This document shows positions 43,823-54,042 of a stretch of 64,000 nt of DNA, piece after piece (within the stretch, counting starts at the first letter, position 1; each line of letters begins with the position of its first letter). A program made the translations under genes and the position numbers. Origin of the DNA: Exobasidium rhododendri (Eukaryota > Basidiomycota > Exobasidiomycetes > Exobasidiales > Exobasidiaceae); assembly GCA_026210745.1 (NCBI GenBank), contig CP110630.1:3162001-3226000 (forward strand), in the 5' to 3' direction. The notes under the pieces were generated by a model. The model did no database searches and was not told the origin of the DNA. It saw only the letters and a program-made list of their open reading frames with translations.

Positions 43823-46800
43823 ATGGCTCCTGTAGAAGCGCCACGCTCAGGCAGCGAGCAACATATGGTCTCTATTGCTCCGGCTCCGGCACCTAGTCCG
43901 GCTACGACCAACGCCAGTCGTCAAACGAATGGTAGCCATCTGCCCTTCACCCGTACTACCAATGTCGGAGAATCCAGTCGCCAGGGATCCTCGCAGAGTA
44001 GCGACCGCTCTCGCTCTTCCGTCTCGCCTAATCGACCAGAGCTCTTGGGTCAAAGTAGCAGCTCGTCGCTCGCGAATGCAAGTGCCCACAAGAATCCTCG
44101 CATAAAGAAGACTGTAGCGGATGCTCTAGCTACACAGCAAGGTGTCACACCACCTCGGAAAAGGAAAAGAGTTCATTACAGCTGTGCAGAATGCCATCGA
44201 AGGAAACATCGCTGCGATCGTAATATTCCGTGTCAGCCCTGCCTAGATCGTGGACTGAGCGATTCCTGTCGACCATTTCAAGATGGCGATGAGTTTGGCG
44301 ATGAGAGAGACAGGCTTAAGAGACTCGAAGACCTGGTGGAGGGATTGGCAAGGGCTCATGGTACCCTTTCGGACGATGTGGAAGCCATGAGAAAGCAGAG
44401 CGGCATGATACGTCTGACAGAAACGCCTGCAAAGGTGGAACCGCTTTCCAATTTGGCAGAAGGACAGGGCGAGGCGACGACAGATTCAGAAAGCAAATCC
44501 TACAAATCCTCAAAGTGGTCTCGTGTATTGCAGACGCCGATTGACTTGGAACGAGAAGAGTTGCGAAAGGGTAGCCTTCTTTCTGTCGATCCAGGCCACA
44601 CCACTGCCTACGGAGGAGCAGGAGAAGAGATGCTAGCAGCAAATAACACGCTGGAAGGCGGTCTGACGAGAGAGGGAGACAGCTTTTATGGAGCGTTGGC
44701 ATTGCCAAGCGTCAGTCGAGGTACAATCGAAACGCAAATACATGGCGAGAGACTCGAGTTGAGCGCAAATTTCCCACTACGTTCCGCCAGTGTGAAGGTT
44801 CACCGACTCATTCAAGAAGGAGGGGCACCACCAAACGTCATTGACGAACTGATGAGTTGTCTGCCATCGAGAGAAACGTCGGACGCCATGCTAGAATGGT
44901 ACTTTCGAGACATCAACGATACTAGATTACCGCTGCACGAGAGGACATTCAGAGCAAGTTATGAAGAGATCATGCAGTGGAAATGGGGTGGATTACAGGT
45001 AGAGGAAGGAGATGATGGAGCACGACATATTCCCTTTCTATCCTTTCTCTTTGTCATTCTTGCTATTGCAAAGAGGTCAGAACCGGAAGACAGATGCTCC
45101 GATGAAGAAGCGAGAAAAGGAGCCCTCTTCTTCTTACACTGTGCAAGACGATCAATGGCCATCGCAAGTGCTGTGCGAGCCGATCACATCGACGTTCTCC
45201 TGGCTGCTCTTTTTGGCGCGAGACTGCTGATCACTTTGCGTCAAAGTGCTGAAAGCTGGAGCATACTGGGAGTAGCCATTCGAGCAGCGCAAGCTATAGG
45301 ATTGCATCGTGATGGTACCAAGCTCGGATTGGATGCTGTGACGACCGAGAGGAGAAGGCGTCTGTGGGCGCTCATATACTATCTAGATCGGACTACCAGT
45401 ATGCTGCTAGGAAGGCCACAGGCAATCGACGACAAAGTCAGTGACTGTCTCCCGCCTTGCGATGTCGATATCGATGTCTTGCCAAGAATGGGACCGGCAC
45501 CTACACCTGAGCCATTTCCACCCATCAACCCACCTTCGACTGAATCCCTGCAGAAGCCTCCCGGTGTTTATCAGTTCATTGCCATCCGACACGAGTTGGC
45601 GAAGCTGACTGGTCGAGTAGTTGATCACTTCCAAGATCTTTCCAAGCCCAGGAATTACGCCGATGTTCTTCAAATCGATCAAGATTTGCAACAATTCTAT
45701 TCCGCTTTTCCACCCGCCTATCTTTGTCAAGCATTACGAGGAGGGGAGGCCAATCGATCATTTGACAGCATCTGTCCTTGGCTACCCATTCATCGGTATC
45801 TATTGAACTTAGAGTTTCATTATGTCCGCATCACTCTTCATCGTCCGTACTTGTTACGATCGGATCGCTACAGACAATCACGGGAAGCTGCCTTCGCAAG
45901 TGCAAAAGCCGATCGTCTAATTCGAAAGGAATACAAGGAGGAGGTGAAGTGGCCGTCAAATCGAGCGAGGAACGCTCATCTAGGAGGAGTTTATCGTTTG
46001 TTCTCAAGCACGCTGATAGCAGGAATCGAACTACTCCTGGATCCAAACGGTAGTAATGCCACCGAGTTGCTTGAGATGCTGGACGATTTTTTAAACAATT
46101 CGGGAAAAGTGGCCGATCCAAGTCAATGCACCAAGAGGGAACTGGCTATCATCAAGATCTTCAAAGCAAAAGCAATTGACCCTTCTTGGTGTGCGGCTAC
46201 TGCTACAGGGGCCAAGGGAAGCAAGAAAGGTCAAGTGCAGTCAAGCAAACAGAAGGCGGGCAACTACAACACGCAGTCAAGTGCTGCTTTGATGAACTTG
46301 GCGCGGCGCAACAGGCATCAGGCTAGCATCCTCCCCAGCACCGACACGGACACAGCGATGAGTAATCCCCTCCATGGTCAACGTAGTGATACGAATGAAT
46401 TGGCGCAGTCTTTGCTCGATCGACTGGGTGGGCTCGAAACATTGGGCACTCTGAATCAAAACCAATCACCGGCTAGTAGCAGCTCAAATGCACATGAATT
46501 AGGCCCGTCGAGTCTGGGGATGAACATAGGTCTAGTCCCGAACTTCAATACTATCGGCAACGATGGCTTATTTGATGCGAGTGCAAGTACCATGCTCGCT
46601 TACAACGTCCCGAACTTGGATGGGTTTTTCGATTCTTCCATTACTGGCTTCGAGAGTCAGGAAGGGGATTGGGCTTCTTTCACGAATGGAATACCTTCCG
46701 CCAGCTCGGAACTTTGGAATAGTGCAGACGGCGCTGCGAATGGCGAAGGAACTCCGGGTCAGGGCGAGAACTCGAAAGAGGACATCGATAATTTCGCTGG

Positions 46801-46879
46801 CTGGGGAACACTGGTAGAAGCCATTGTTTCCGGTCAGGATATGAACGAACAGCAGCAACAGCCATCACAGGCCGCTTGA
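43823..46879 (+). CDS. Zn(II)2Cys6 fungal transcription factor
   Basis: Single exon, 1018 residues. A Zn2Cys6 binuclear cluster at about residues 120-149 (CAECHRRKHRCDRNIPCQPC, then eight residues to the sixth Cys) is preceded by a basic PRKRKRVH-type stretch and followed by a coiled-coil-like RLKRLEDLVEGLA dimerisation helix. The fungal-specific transcription factor domain spans about 330-720, with RSMAIASAVRADHIDVLLAA, GLHRDGTKLGL and RRRLWALIYYLDRTTSMLLGRP as signature blocks. The C-terminus is Asn/Ser/Gln-rich and acidic, probably the activation domain, ending in a Gln run. Target genes cannot be told from sequence. No introns over 3 kb. It diverges from RLI1, but that does not imply control of it. 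Confidence 0.93.
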   Translation: MAPVEAPRSGSEQHMVSIAPAPAPSPATTNASRQTNGSHLPFTRTTNVGESSRQGSSQSSDRSRSSVSPNRPELLGQSSSSSLANASAHKNPRIKKTVADALATQQGVTPPRKRKRVHYSCAECHRRKHRCDRNIPCQPCLDRGLSDSCRPFQDGDEFGDERDRLKRLEDLVEGLARAHGTLSDDVEAMRKQSGMIRLTETPAKVEPLSNLAEGQGEATTDSESKSYKSSKWSRVLQTPIDLEREELRKGSLLSVDPGHTTAYGGAGEEMLAANNTLEGGLTREGDSFYGALALPSVSRGTIETQIHGERLELSANFPLRSASVKVHRLIQEGGAPPNVIDELMSCLPSRETSDAMLEWYFRDINDTRLPLHERTFRASYEEIMQWKWGGLQVEEGDDGARHIPFLSFLFVILAIAKRSEPEDRCSDEEARKGALFFLHCARRSMAIASAVRADHIDVLLAALFGARLLITLRQSAESWSILGVAIRAAQAIGLHRDGTKLGLDAVTTERRRRLWALIYYLDRTTSMLLGRPQAIDDKVSDCLPPCDVDIDVLPRMGPAPTPEPFPPINPPSTESLQKPPGVYQFIAIRHELAKLTGRVVDHFQDLSKPRNYADVLQIDQDLQQFYSAFPPAYLCQALRGGEANRSFDSICPWLPIHRYLLNLEFHYVRITLHRPYLLRSDRYRQSREAAFASAKADRLIRKEYKEEVKWPSNRARNAHLGGVYRLFSSTLIAGIELLLDPNGSNATELLEMLDDFLNNSGKVADPSQCTKRELAIIKIFKAKAIDPSWCAATATGAKGSKKGQVQSSKQKAGNYNTQSSAALMNLARRNRHQASILPSTDTDTAMSNPLHGQRSDTNELAQSLLDRLGGLETLGTLNQNQSPASSSSNAHELGPSSLGMNIGLVPNFNTIGNDGLFDASASTMLAYNVPNLDGFFDSSITGFESQEGDWASFTNGIPSASSELWNSADGAANGEGTPGQGENSKEDIDNFAGWGTLVEAIVSGQDMNEQQQQPSQAA

Positions 46880-47043
46880 ATCTGAAAAGGAAGCAAGAAA
46901 ATTTTCTCATTCCATACATGTATTATACTTGAATGTAGGACCTCGCACTTTTAATCTCTGTTTCATACATTATTGATTATTGAAAAGAGAAAGAAAGAGA
47001 GCATCAATATAGCCGGTGAAAAAGAGCTTTACAGATGAATCCA

Positions 47044-47490
47044 TTAGAAGGTGTGGTTCGTACCGGCAAAGCCAGCAGCTGCAACACCCAAGGAGCCTAG
47101 ACCTGTTAGCGAACTCAAACCACTAATGGCGGTAGCAGGTTTGATGCCTGATGAGCTAGAGTCCGAAGAGCTGGCATCTGCTGTATCGTCTGCGGCATCA
47201 TCTGCGGCATCGTCTCCAGCACCGTCATCTGCATTGTCGCTGGTAGATCCACTAGACGAGGCTGCGTCGTCTCCAGCTGTCGTCGTGTCGGCAGATTCGG
47301 AAGTCCTTTTTTCATATTGAAGGGAGTAGAGACTTCCATCGTCGCTTCGAATTTGTAGAGGCAACTTCACTTGACTGTATCCTTGACGCTGTACTCCGTT
47401 TGGTGCGCCACTTTGCTGTCGTGCTGGAGCGGAAAGGGCTGAGCCCACCATGACGGACAAGACAAAAGCGGTAATGAGTTGGATTTGCAT
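47044..47490 (-). CDS. Small secreted Ser/Asp/Ala-rich protein
   Basis: 148 residues, one exon. Residues 1-20 (MQIQLITAFVLSVMVGSALS) form a clear signal peptide, probably cut before APARQ. Residues 25-60 hold RQGYSQVKLPLQIRSDDGS; then a tract of S, D, A and T repeats (DDAADDAADDTADASSSDS) of about 60 residues, and a hydrophobic C-terminal part (SLTGLGSLGVAAAGFAG) that could be a weak GPI-type or wall-associated tail. No cysteines. It could be a cell-surface or effector-like protein; no family recognised. Start: ATG 47490 (A at -3); upstream in-frame triplets lack an ATG in good context and lie beyond the TATA box region. Confidence 0.72.
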   Translation of the reverse strand: MQIQLITAFVLSVMVGSALSAPARQQSGAPNGVQRQGYSQVKLPLQIRSDDGSLYSLQYEKRTSESADTTTAGDDAASSSGSTSDNADDGAGDDAADDAADDTADASSSDSSSSGIKPATAISGLSSLTGLGSLGVAAAGFAGTNHTF

Positions 47491-49217
47491 CGTGAAGATA
47501 AGTGTAAGAGAGAGGAGAGGGTGGTGGTGCTTAAATGGTGGTATGAAGTGGAATAAGAAAGAGCAAATGAGTAAATCGCAAACAGACCAGCTGAGTGCAG
47601 ACACAGAAGAAGAAGAAGAAGAAGAAGAAGTAGAGAGGATGGGGGACAATGGAAGAGAAAAGCGGCGAAAGGGAGCGCCTTTATATGTTTCACTTGCACA
47701 GAAGAGCGCACTTGAATCACTATTTGTCGAATATGAGTGGCGTACGGTGTAAGCGAGACATCAGATAGCATGCACATTGCGCAACAGGGTGGTCTTTCAG
47801 GGGCGGGAGGAAGAATGGCAGAGGATGAGAATACACCTTCCATTGAAGGTTCTCTACTTCTCACTGCTTCGGGATGGCGCAGTGAAGCTAAAAGTCCCGA
47901 ACGCCCATCCGTACAGGTTTCTCAAACAGGACCTAGCGTAGAAGGAGGCATGGAGTGGCAAGCCGAAGACGCCCAAAGTGTAATGATAAAGTGAACGAAC
48001 GTTCAACATTCAGACAGTGGGATAGGCTTGATTTGATGTTTCGTGTAAAGCTCACATCAGCAGTCTAGTAATAACTTCCGCCGAAATTTAGCTTCCTTTT
48101 GTAATGGACCCGAATCGAGGTCGCTCGTAGTTTGCTGGATGTAGGCGTAGCGCTAGTCAATATATGAATACGCCTTGATATTCTATGGGAAGCATTTCAA
48201 TCTATTCTAAGAAGTGTAAACGTAAAGAGTAATGACGTTCTCTAGCTTGCTTCCCCCCGTCTTCTTAAGCTCAGCCCAATCCTACCGGTATTCCTACCGC
48301 ACGTTTGTGTGACTCGTGCCTTTGTGCCGGAATTTGCTATCGTCTCATCACCCGCAATCGTACACACGTGGACACAAGCCCAATGAAGGGGGGGGCATAT
48401 TCTCGAGGGCAGTCTCGACTACATGGTGTTGATGGAGACGATGGCGCTTCAATTTCTGCGCAGAAAGTGAATTGATGACAGAGAGAGAGGAGGAAGAGGT
48501 TGAGGAGGTGGAACTCAGAACTTCCAGCAGTAGTAGACGATTTAGTATAATTGCCATCAAGGGACGGAGAAGTTCTCTCAAAAGGCACTCCACGGCTTGT
48601 CAATCATGTCTAGAAGACATCAAGAGGTCGGGCGATCACTACACCATCTAAATCTTTAGGACCTGGGGCTGATCTGCTCAGATACCTCAAAGAGCGTAGA
48701 CCATATCTCACTCAATTCCTCTACTTCAGGGGAGAAAGGCTATGGGACAATGATACGCCAGGGGCGATGAGACCCTTCTTGATGCTGACACCAGATCTTG
48801 CATGTTTTACTACTACTGATCGAAATGACGCTCTTCGTTTAAAATTTTTCGCGTTGTATTCATTGCTTCCACTTTTTGCTTACAATGCCCTTTCGAATTC
48901 TATTCAATCTTTCTGCCAAGCACCTCTCAATAACATTCGGGCCAACTTTGCTTGCCTCTTGTGATGTATAGATACTTATCTTCTCTACTCATTAACGCTA
49001 CTACTGCTATAAAGAGGCCTTCGCGACTCTAATTACAGCAGCAGACGACCCCACGCTCGTGTGGCTCACTCCATCGAATACACTCGACATATATATAATC
49101 TTGTTAGTATTATTCACTGTGAACTATCTTTTCGAATTGATATGTCCTTTCGCCCCAATTGCCTGGCACGACGTATTCACAGACTCGCGGTGATCTGGAC
49201 CTGAACGAGAGACGTAC
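47491..49217. promoter_or_regulatory. Long divergent upstream region secreted protein/GH47
   Basis: 1.7 kb with no supportable gene. Holds a GAA microsatellite (about 47609-47632), an 8-G run at 48388-48395 and TATATATAA near 49090-49098, about 120 bases before the mannosidase ATG. The AT content rises in 48830-49140. Confidence 0.45.
47680..47685 (-). promoter_or_regulatory. Possible TATA box of the secreted-protein gene
   Basis: TATAAA on the minus strand, about 190 bases before the ATG at 47490. Between the two lies a (GAA)n repeat (47609-47632). Confidence 0.45.
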
Positions 49218-52215
49218 ATGGCTGCTAGCTGGGATGGTAGAGGAACCATTCAGTTCGACCACTCGAAGCCACACTCACTTACCACCAGCACCACAGGCAG
49301 CACGAGCAACATCAAGGACACATTTCCTTCACTGCCGTTGACATTGCTGCGTCAGAGACGTGGTGCGGACAGCAGGGAACCATCGTCCAGTAATTCGTCA
49401 GAGGATAAGCAGTCGCCAGGATCCTCAAACTCGATAGAGGATCAACACTCTCACTCCACAAGTATGATGTCTGATCGTGATCAGGAGCTGTCGGCCTCTT
49501 TGCTTCCAAGAGAAACCCGTGGAGCCAGCGGAGAGTCTTCAAACAAGAGGCCCCATTTCCTGTCCAGAATCACTCGACATAGAAAGTTCATGGCAGTGAT
49601 TTGCATCAGCACTTTTCTCTCTTTTCAAGTATGGATCTGGGGCCCTGATATAGTTGGTAGGGATAGAATTGAAGGTTGGAAGATGGCATTGGAGGGTGAG
49701 TGATGGCGGGCTTGGATCTTTCGTCTGACGTTGCGGCTAAACGGTATGTTGTGCTTTCTAGCCTGGCAGCCAAATGGAGCACCACCGCGGCATGATCTAT
49801 ACCCATATCCCCCATCGTCGCCACCACAATCACCAGCACCGCAATACGATCCGACGTCTACAGATCCATTAACTTCATCGCTTTCAAGCCACGTCAATTC
49901 TAAGCCGCTGCCTTTGGGATACGAAGAAGCGCTGGACGGATCCGAAGACCCCCTCTTCATCACTTCTGACTCCTTTCCTGCCATAATCGCTCCCGGGATC
50001 GAAGGCCTAAATCTTAGCCAAATATACAAACACGGAGACCCTCATCAAGGTGTGATTCCTCCCGTATTTCTGGAGATTCTCGATCGAGACATCGTCAATG
50101 TGCCACCACCCAGACCCGCGGATGTGCCAGAATATCCAGACAACCGGTACAGCCCAAACAGTGGCTGGTCTGCAGCACTGAACGGCTCCAAGACATCATA
50201 CCTTGATGCTCTCAAGCCAGAAATTCAACCAGTAGAGAGGGAATGGCGCGGCAAGCCTTTCGATACGTGGAAGCCGCCTCTGGAAGAATTTGCTGAGAAG
50301 AAGCATCCGATCATGCCCAAGATACAGTATGACTTTCCTGATCCAAGTCGATACAGTGGTAGCAGAGATGACCCTGAACGAGAGAAGATTGTACAATATC
50401 GGCAAAAGCTGGTGAGGAATGCCTTTCTGCACTCTTGGGAAGGGTACAAAAAGGTGGCATGGGGGCACGATGAAATGAGGCCAGTGAGCGGAACTCCTCT
50501 AGACCCCTTCAATGGATGGGGGGCAACTATCGTCGATGCCCTCGATACGCTCTTGGTCATGGAGCTCCCCGATGAGTACGACCTGGCAAGGCAACACGTT
50601 CGCGATATCGACTTTCGTCTGATTGGGGGAGACAGGAGTGCGTACGGCAGATCAGACGGTCGAATACCCGTCTTTGAGACAGCGATCCGATATCTAGGAG
50701 GCTTCCTGTCAGCTTATGATCTGTCGGGCGATACTCTGATGAGAGATCGAGCAGAAGAATTAGCGCAATTGATCCTACCTGCTTTTGATACGCAGACGGG
50801 AGTTCCGGTCGGCAGGATGAAGTTTGACTCAAAGGCGCATCTAGCCATGCAAGGAGGCGGCGTGATCTTGGCAGAAGCAGCAAGTATGCTCTTGGAGATG
50901 ACTAGATTGTGGCAAGTGACGGGAAATCGGACATACTTTGATCGAGTTCAAAGGACGACTGATTGGTTGGATCGGAACATGACAAAGACACCCGAGAGAC
51001 TCGGCACACTCTGGCCTACTTCCCTCTTTCCAGAGAGGGGCACGATGTATGGTTGGTATACATGGGGAGGCATGGCGGACAGTGCGTTTGAATATCTGAT
51101 CAAGGAGCATCAACTTCTAGCCGGGCATCTAGATCAGTATGGTCGAATGTTTGCAGATGTGATGGACAGCGCTCGACAATGGCTGTTGCGGCCCATCACG
51201 ACGGTGCCGAGCAGTCATCTCCTAGTGCTCGGTCAAAGCAACGGTAAGTCATTTCAAGCGAAGTTGGAACACTTGACGTGCTTTGCAGGAGGAACGATGG
51301 GCCTGAGTGGGAAGCTCTTACCTGGAAGAAGCATAGACGTGGAGCATGCCAAGAAATTTACGGAAACTTGTTGGTGGGCCTACAATTCGACGTTGACTGG
51401 CATCGGACCGGAAGAGATGACGTTCTACAAGGAGAAAGACCTTGATCGCTACCTCAGCAATGTGCTCAAGAATGGCACTACGAGGAGAGGAGCTGCAAGG
51501 GGAGCGCCCATCGTTGGCGTCCGGAGTGTCACTCCAGATTATCGGAATCGACCTGAGACGATCGAAAGCATCTTTTACATGTGGAGAATAACGGGTGATC
51601 GCATCTGGCAGGAGAGGGGCTGGCAGATGTTCTGCTCTTGGGTGACACACAGCATGACAAACGTCGGGTTCAGTTCGTTGAGTAATGTGCTTCATGTCCC
51701 TGCCATGCAAACCGACTCGATGGAGAGCTTCGTGTTTGCAGAGACATTCAAGTATTACTATCTCCTCTTTTCACCGCCCCAAGTCATCTCCTTGGATGTG
51801 AGTCTGTGGAAGGTTGCGCATACTGATGCGGCTCCCCTCTTTTCCTCTTCTTACTGACACGAGTTGTTTCTTCTCACCCTCCTGGCAGGACTACATCTTC
51901 ACCACCGAGGCACACCCTTTCCTGGCACCCCAAAATGGCGTATGGGCTCGAGCTGGTTCTGGTCCGCAAAAGTTGTGGGATGAAAAGGCCTCCCACATTC
52001 CCAAAGATTCTTCTGCCTATTCCGGTGGTGAAATGGGCAAGGTTGGCGGTCTGACGTCAGTTCAGAAGCTCACTATATACGAAGCCTGGCGATCAGAGGT
52101 TGCACAAAAGGAAGCAGAGAAAAAGGCAAAGGAAAAGTCGCTACTGAACAATGCGCTACTTCACAAGGACGTTCTTCTCCGAAAGGTCCTCGATCATACC
52201 CGAGACTTGCTCTAG
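49218..52215 (+). CDS. Class I alpha-1,2-mannosidase (GH47), type II membrane protein
   Basis: Exons 49218-49695, 49762-51797 and 51889-52215; 946 residues. A 130-residue cytosolic Ser-rich leader precedes the signal-anchor MAVICISTFLSFQVWIWG (about 135-152), then a Pro-rich stem, then the (alpha/alpha)7 GH47 barrel from about 370: AWGHDEMRPVSGTP, NGWGATIVDALDTLLVM, GGFLSAYDLSGD, LEHLTCFAGGTMGL, MTFY, RPETIESIFYMWRITGD, and the Thr-containing C-terminal ISLDDYIFTTEAHPF across the last intron. It trims mannose from N-glycans in the ER or Golgi. Length (946) exceeds the usual 500-650 because of the leader and a C-terminal extension. ATG has T at -3. Confidence 0.93.
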
Positions 52216-52395
52216 AAGGGGGGGGGGGAGAGTAGGAGGAGCATACGCACTCTACCCCGTCGCCCATTCTATCTCCCTACCGTTCCCCACACTAGTCCAT
52301 GTCACTGTTCTCATTCTCGGGTTAATGTATATCATTTCAAGTATACAGGCCGAGTCAATGCACTAGAAATAATACCTTCGACTCTTCTTGCGCTA
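52216..52395. other. Convergent 3' region GH47/MIC19
   Basis: 180 bases with an 11-G run at 52218-52228 starting 3 bases after the GH47 stop codon. Confidence 0.45.
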
Positions 52396-53220
52396 TCATT
52401 GAGCGGTGAGAGCGGTGACAAAGTCCTGCAGGCAGTGATGCAACACAGTGAGACTAGGCGGCAAGTGTCGCATGCGATTCCCTGCTCAACTCACTCTTTC
52501 TGCACGGGACACGGCATCCTTGAAGTCCTTGATCTCTGACCAACACTCTAGTGTGTGCTCGGGCTTCTTTCTAGAGACGAATAACGAGAGAAAGGAGAGA
52601 GCGCTAAGATCAGAAGCCTGCCAGGTATGATCGATGAAGGGGGGGGGGGGAACCGACTCACTTGTAACACTCTAGCACTTTTTCCCTTGCTTGCTTGACT
52701 CCAGGCGCCTTTTCTACCTTTGACTTTCTTTGATTGTGCTTTTCAATCTTTATCCTTACGTCTTCCAGCTCTTGATGCAAAATGATGCTTGACTTTCCCT
52801 TTGCACCTTTACTTGATGACTGGGAAGCTCGATCTAGATTCTCCTTTTCTAACGCTTGTTCGATTTGTTGTCGAACTTCTGACTCTTGCTTTCGAAGTTT
52901 ACTCAGTTCTTCTCGAATTTTCCCTTGGATGGAAGAGTCCAAATACTGCTGTCTAGGAAGCGAGACATCCTTTTCTTTTTCGCTGGTGAGCAGAGGTGTA
53001 TGGTCTTCCAAGCGGTTGGTCAGTGTTCGGTTGAGTTGCTACTCGATTTAAAGTGGAAAGAAAGGACAGAAGAAAGAGACCCCCTCCAAGGGTCAGTATA
53101 GATCACCCAAAGATAGATAGAAATTCGCAGAGAAGTACCCACCTGAAGCTTTTCTGCACCACTAGCTCCCGAATCCGAGGCATTGGAGCCCGATTGAGCC
53201 TTGGAAGCACTAGCACCCAT
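52396..53220 (-). CDS. MIC19: MICOS subunit Mic19-like (CHCH-type tail)
   Basis: Exons 53143-53220, 52662-53038, 52495-52570 and 52396-52425; 186 residues. MGASASK gives a myristoylation site (Gly2, Ser6) as in Mic19. Coiled-coil region RQQYLDSSIQGKIREELSKL follows, then in the second half ECYKKKPEHTLECWSEIKDF, which keeps the pair of cysteines of the DUF1690/Mic19 tail (CYK..., ECW...). It lies in the intermembrane space on MICOS, organising cristae junctions. The last exon encodes only nine codons plus stop (DFVTALTAQ). A run of 12 G (52639-52650) sits inside the second intron, just after the donor side. Confidence 0.88.
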
Positions 53221-54042
53221 TTCTGATAAGGATGATGCCAACGAAAGGAATGGGGAATGGACTGGATCGGGATTGTTACTCACTGCAGCGTATCAGACTC
53301 GAATAAGGTGCATTTCAATCAGAGCGGACGAGATCGTTAGACGCCACGTGATGTCCTCGATGCACGACTTGCCCTTTTGTGAAGCTGAAGTTGAGCCGCT
53401 CCGCTTCGCATTCGTCTCCCTTTGGTCATATTGGACTTATTCGTCATTCATACACACGCAGCAATAAAGGTCCAAGCGTCTAAGAAAGGGTATCGCTTCA
53501 CTGTCCTCTGATTACACTTTGCCTCTTCAAGTCATCTACGATTACCTTTGCATCCACCTGCCATTCCCAGTCGAGCGCCGCACATCTCCAAGCGCCCAGG
53601 AAAGTCCAAGCGCGCTATCGTCTTGACCGTCAGCCAACACCATCACCGATCGCCGGTAACTTGCGCCGAGTGATTTCGAGAAGGACGAGGGTCGCCAAAG
53701 TTTAGAGATAGAAGGGGTTTGCGAGACTTTCCATTCAGCCTGCGTTCTCCATCGTCACCGACAGCGACCACACTGCCAGCGAAGGACAAATAGCCTACGT
53801 CATCGGAGGAATCAGATCCTTGCTCAAGGTAATTTGCCAGAGAGAAAGAGAGAGTGTGTGTGTGATAACAACGCTCCACTGACAGCTCGTGCAGCACTTC
53901 AGAGAAAGGTCGTCTACAACTCTTGGCCTCACGATTGGCAAGATCATGCTGCTTGATTGCTCGACTCCCTCCATTCTTTCTTCATCGCCTTTTTTACCGC
54001 TCTTGTCGTCGTGATCGCCTGTTGCACCAATATAGATAGATA
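53221..54042. promoter_or_regulatory. Divergent upstream region MIC19/CCR4
   Basis: 822 bases, no gene supported. Contains (GT)n at about 53853-53864. Confidence 0.45.

Noticed and set aside
48337-48603. 88-codon minus-strand frame upstream of GH47
   Set aside because: No signal peptide or motif; overlapping alternative frames of similar length; not supported.
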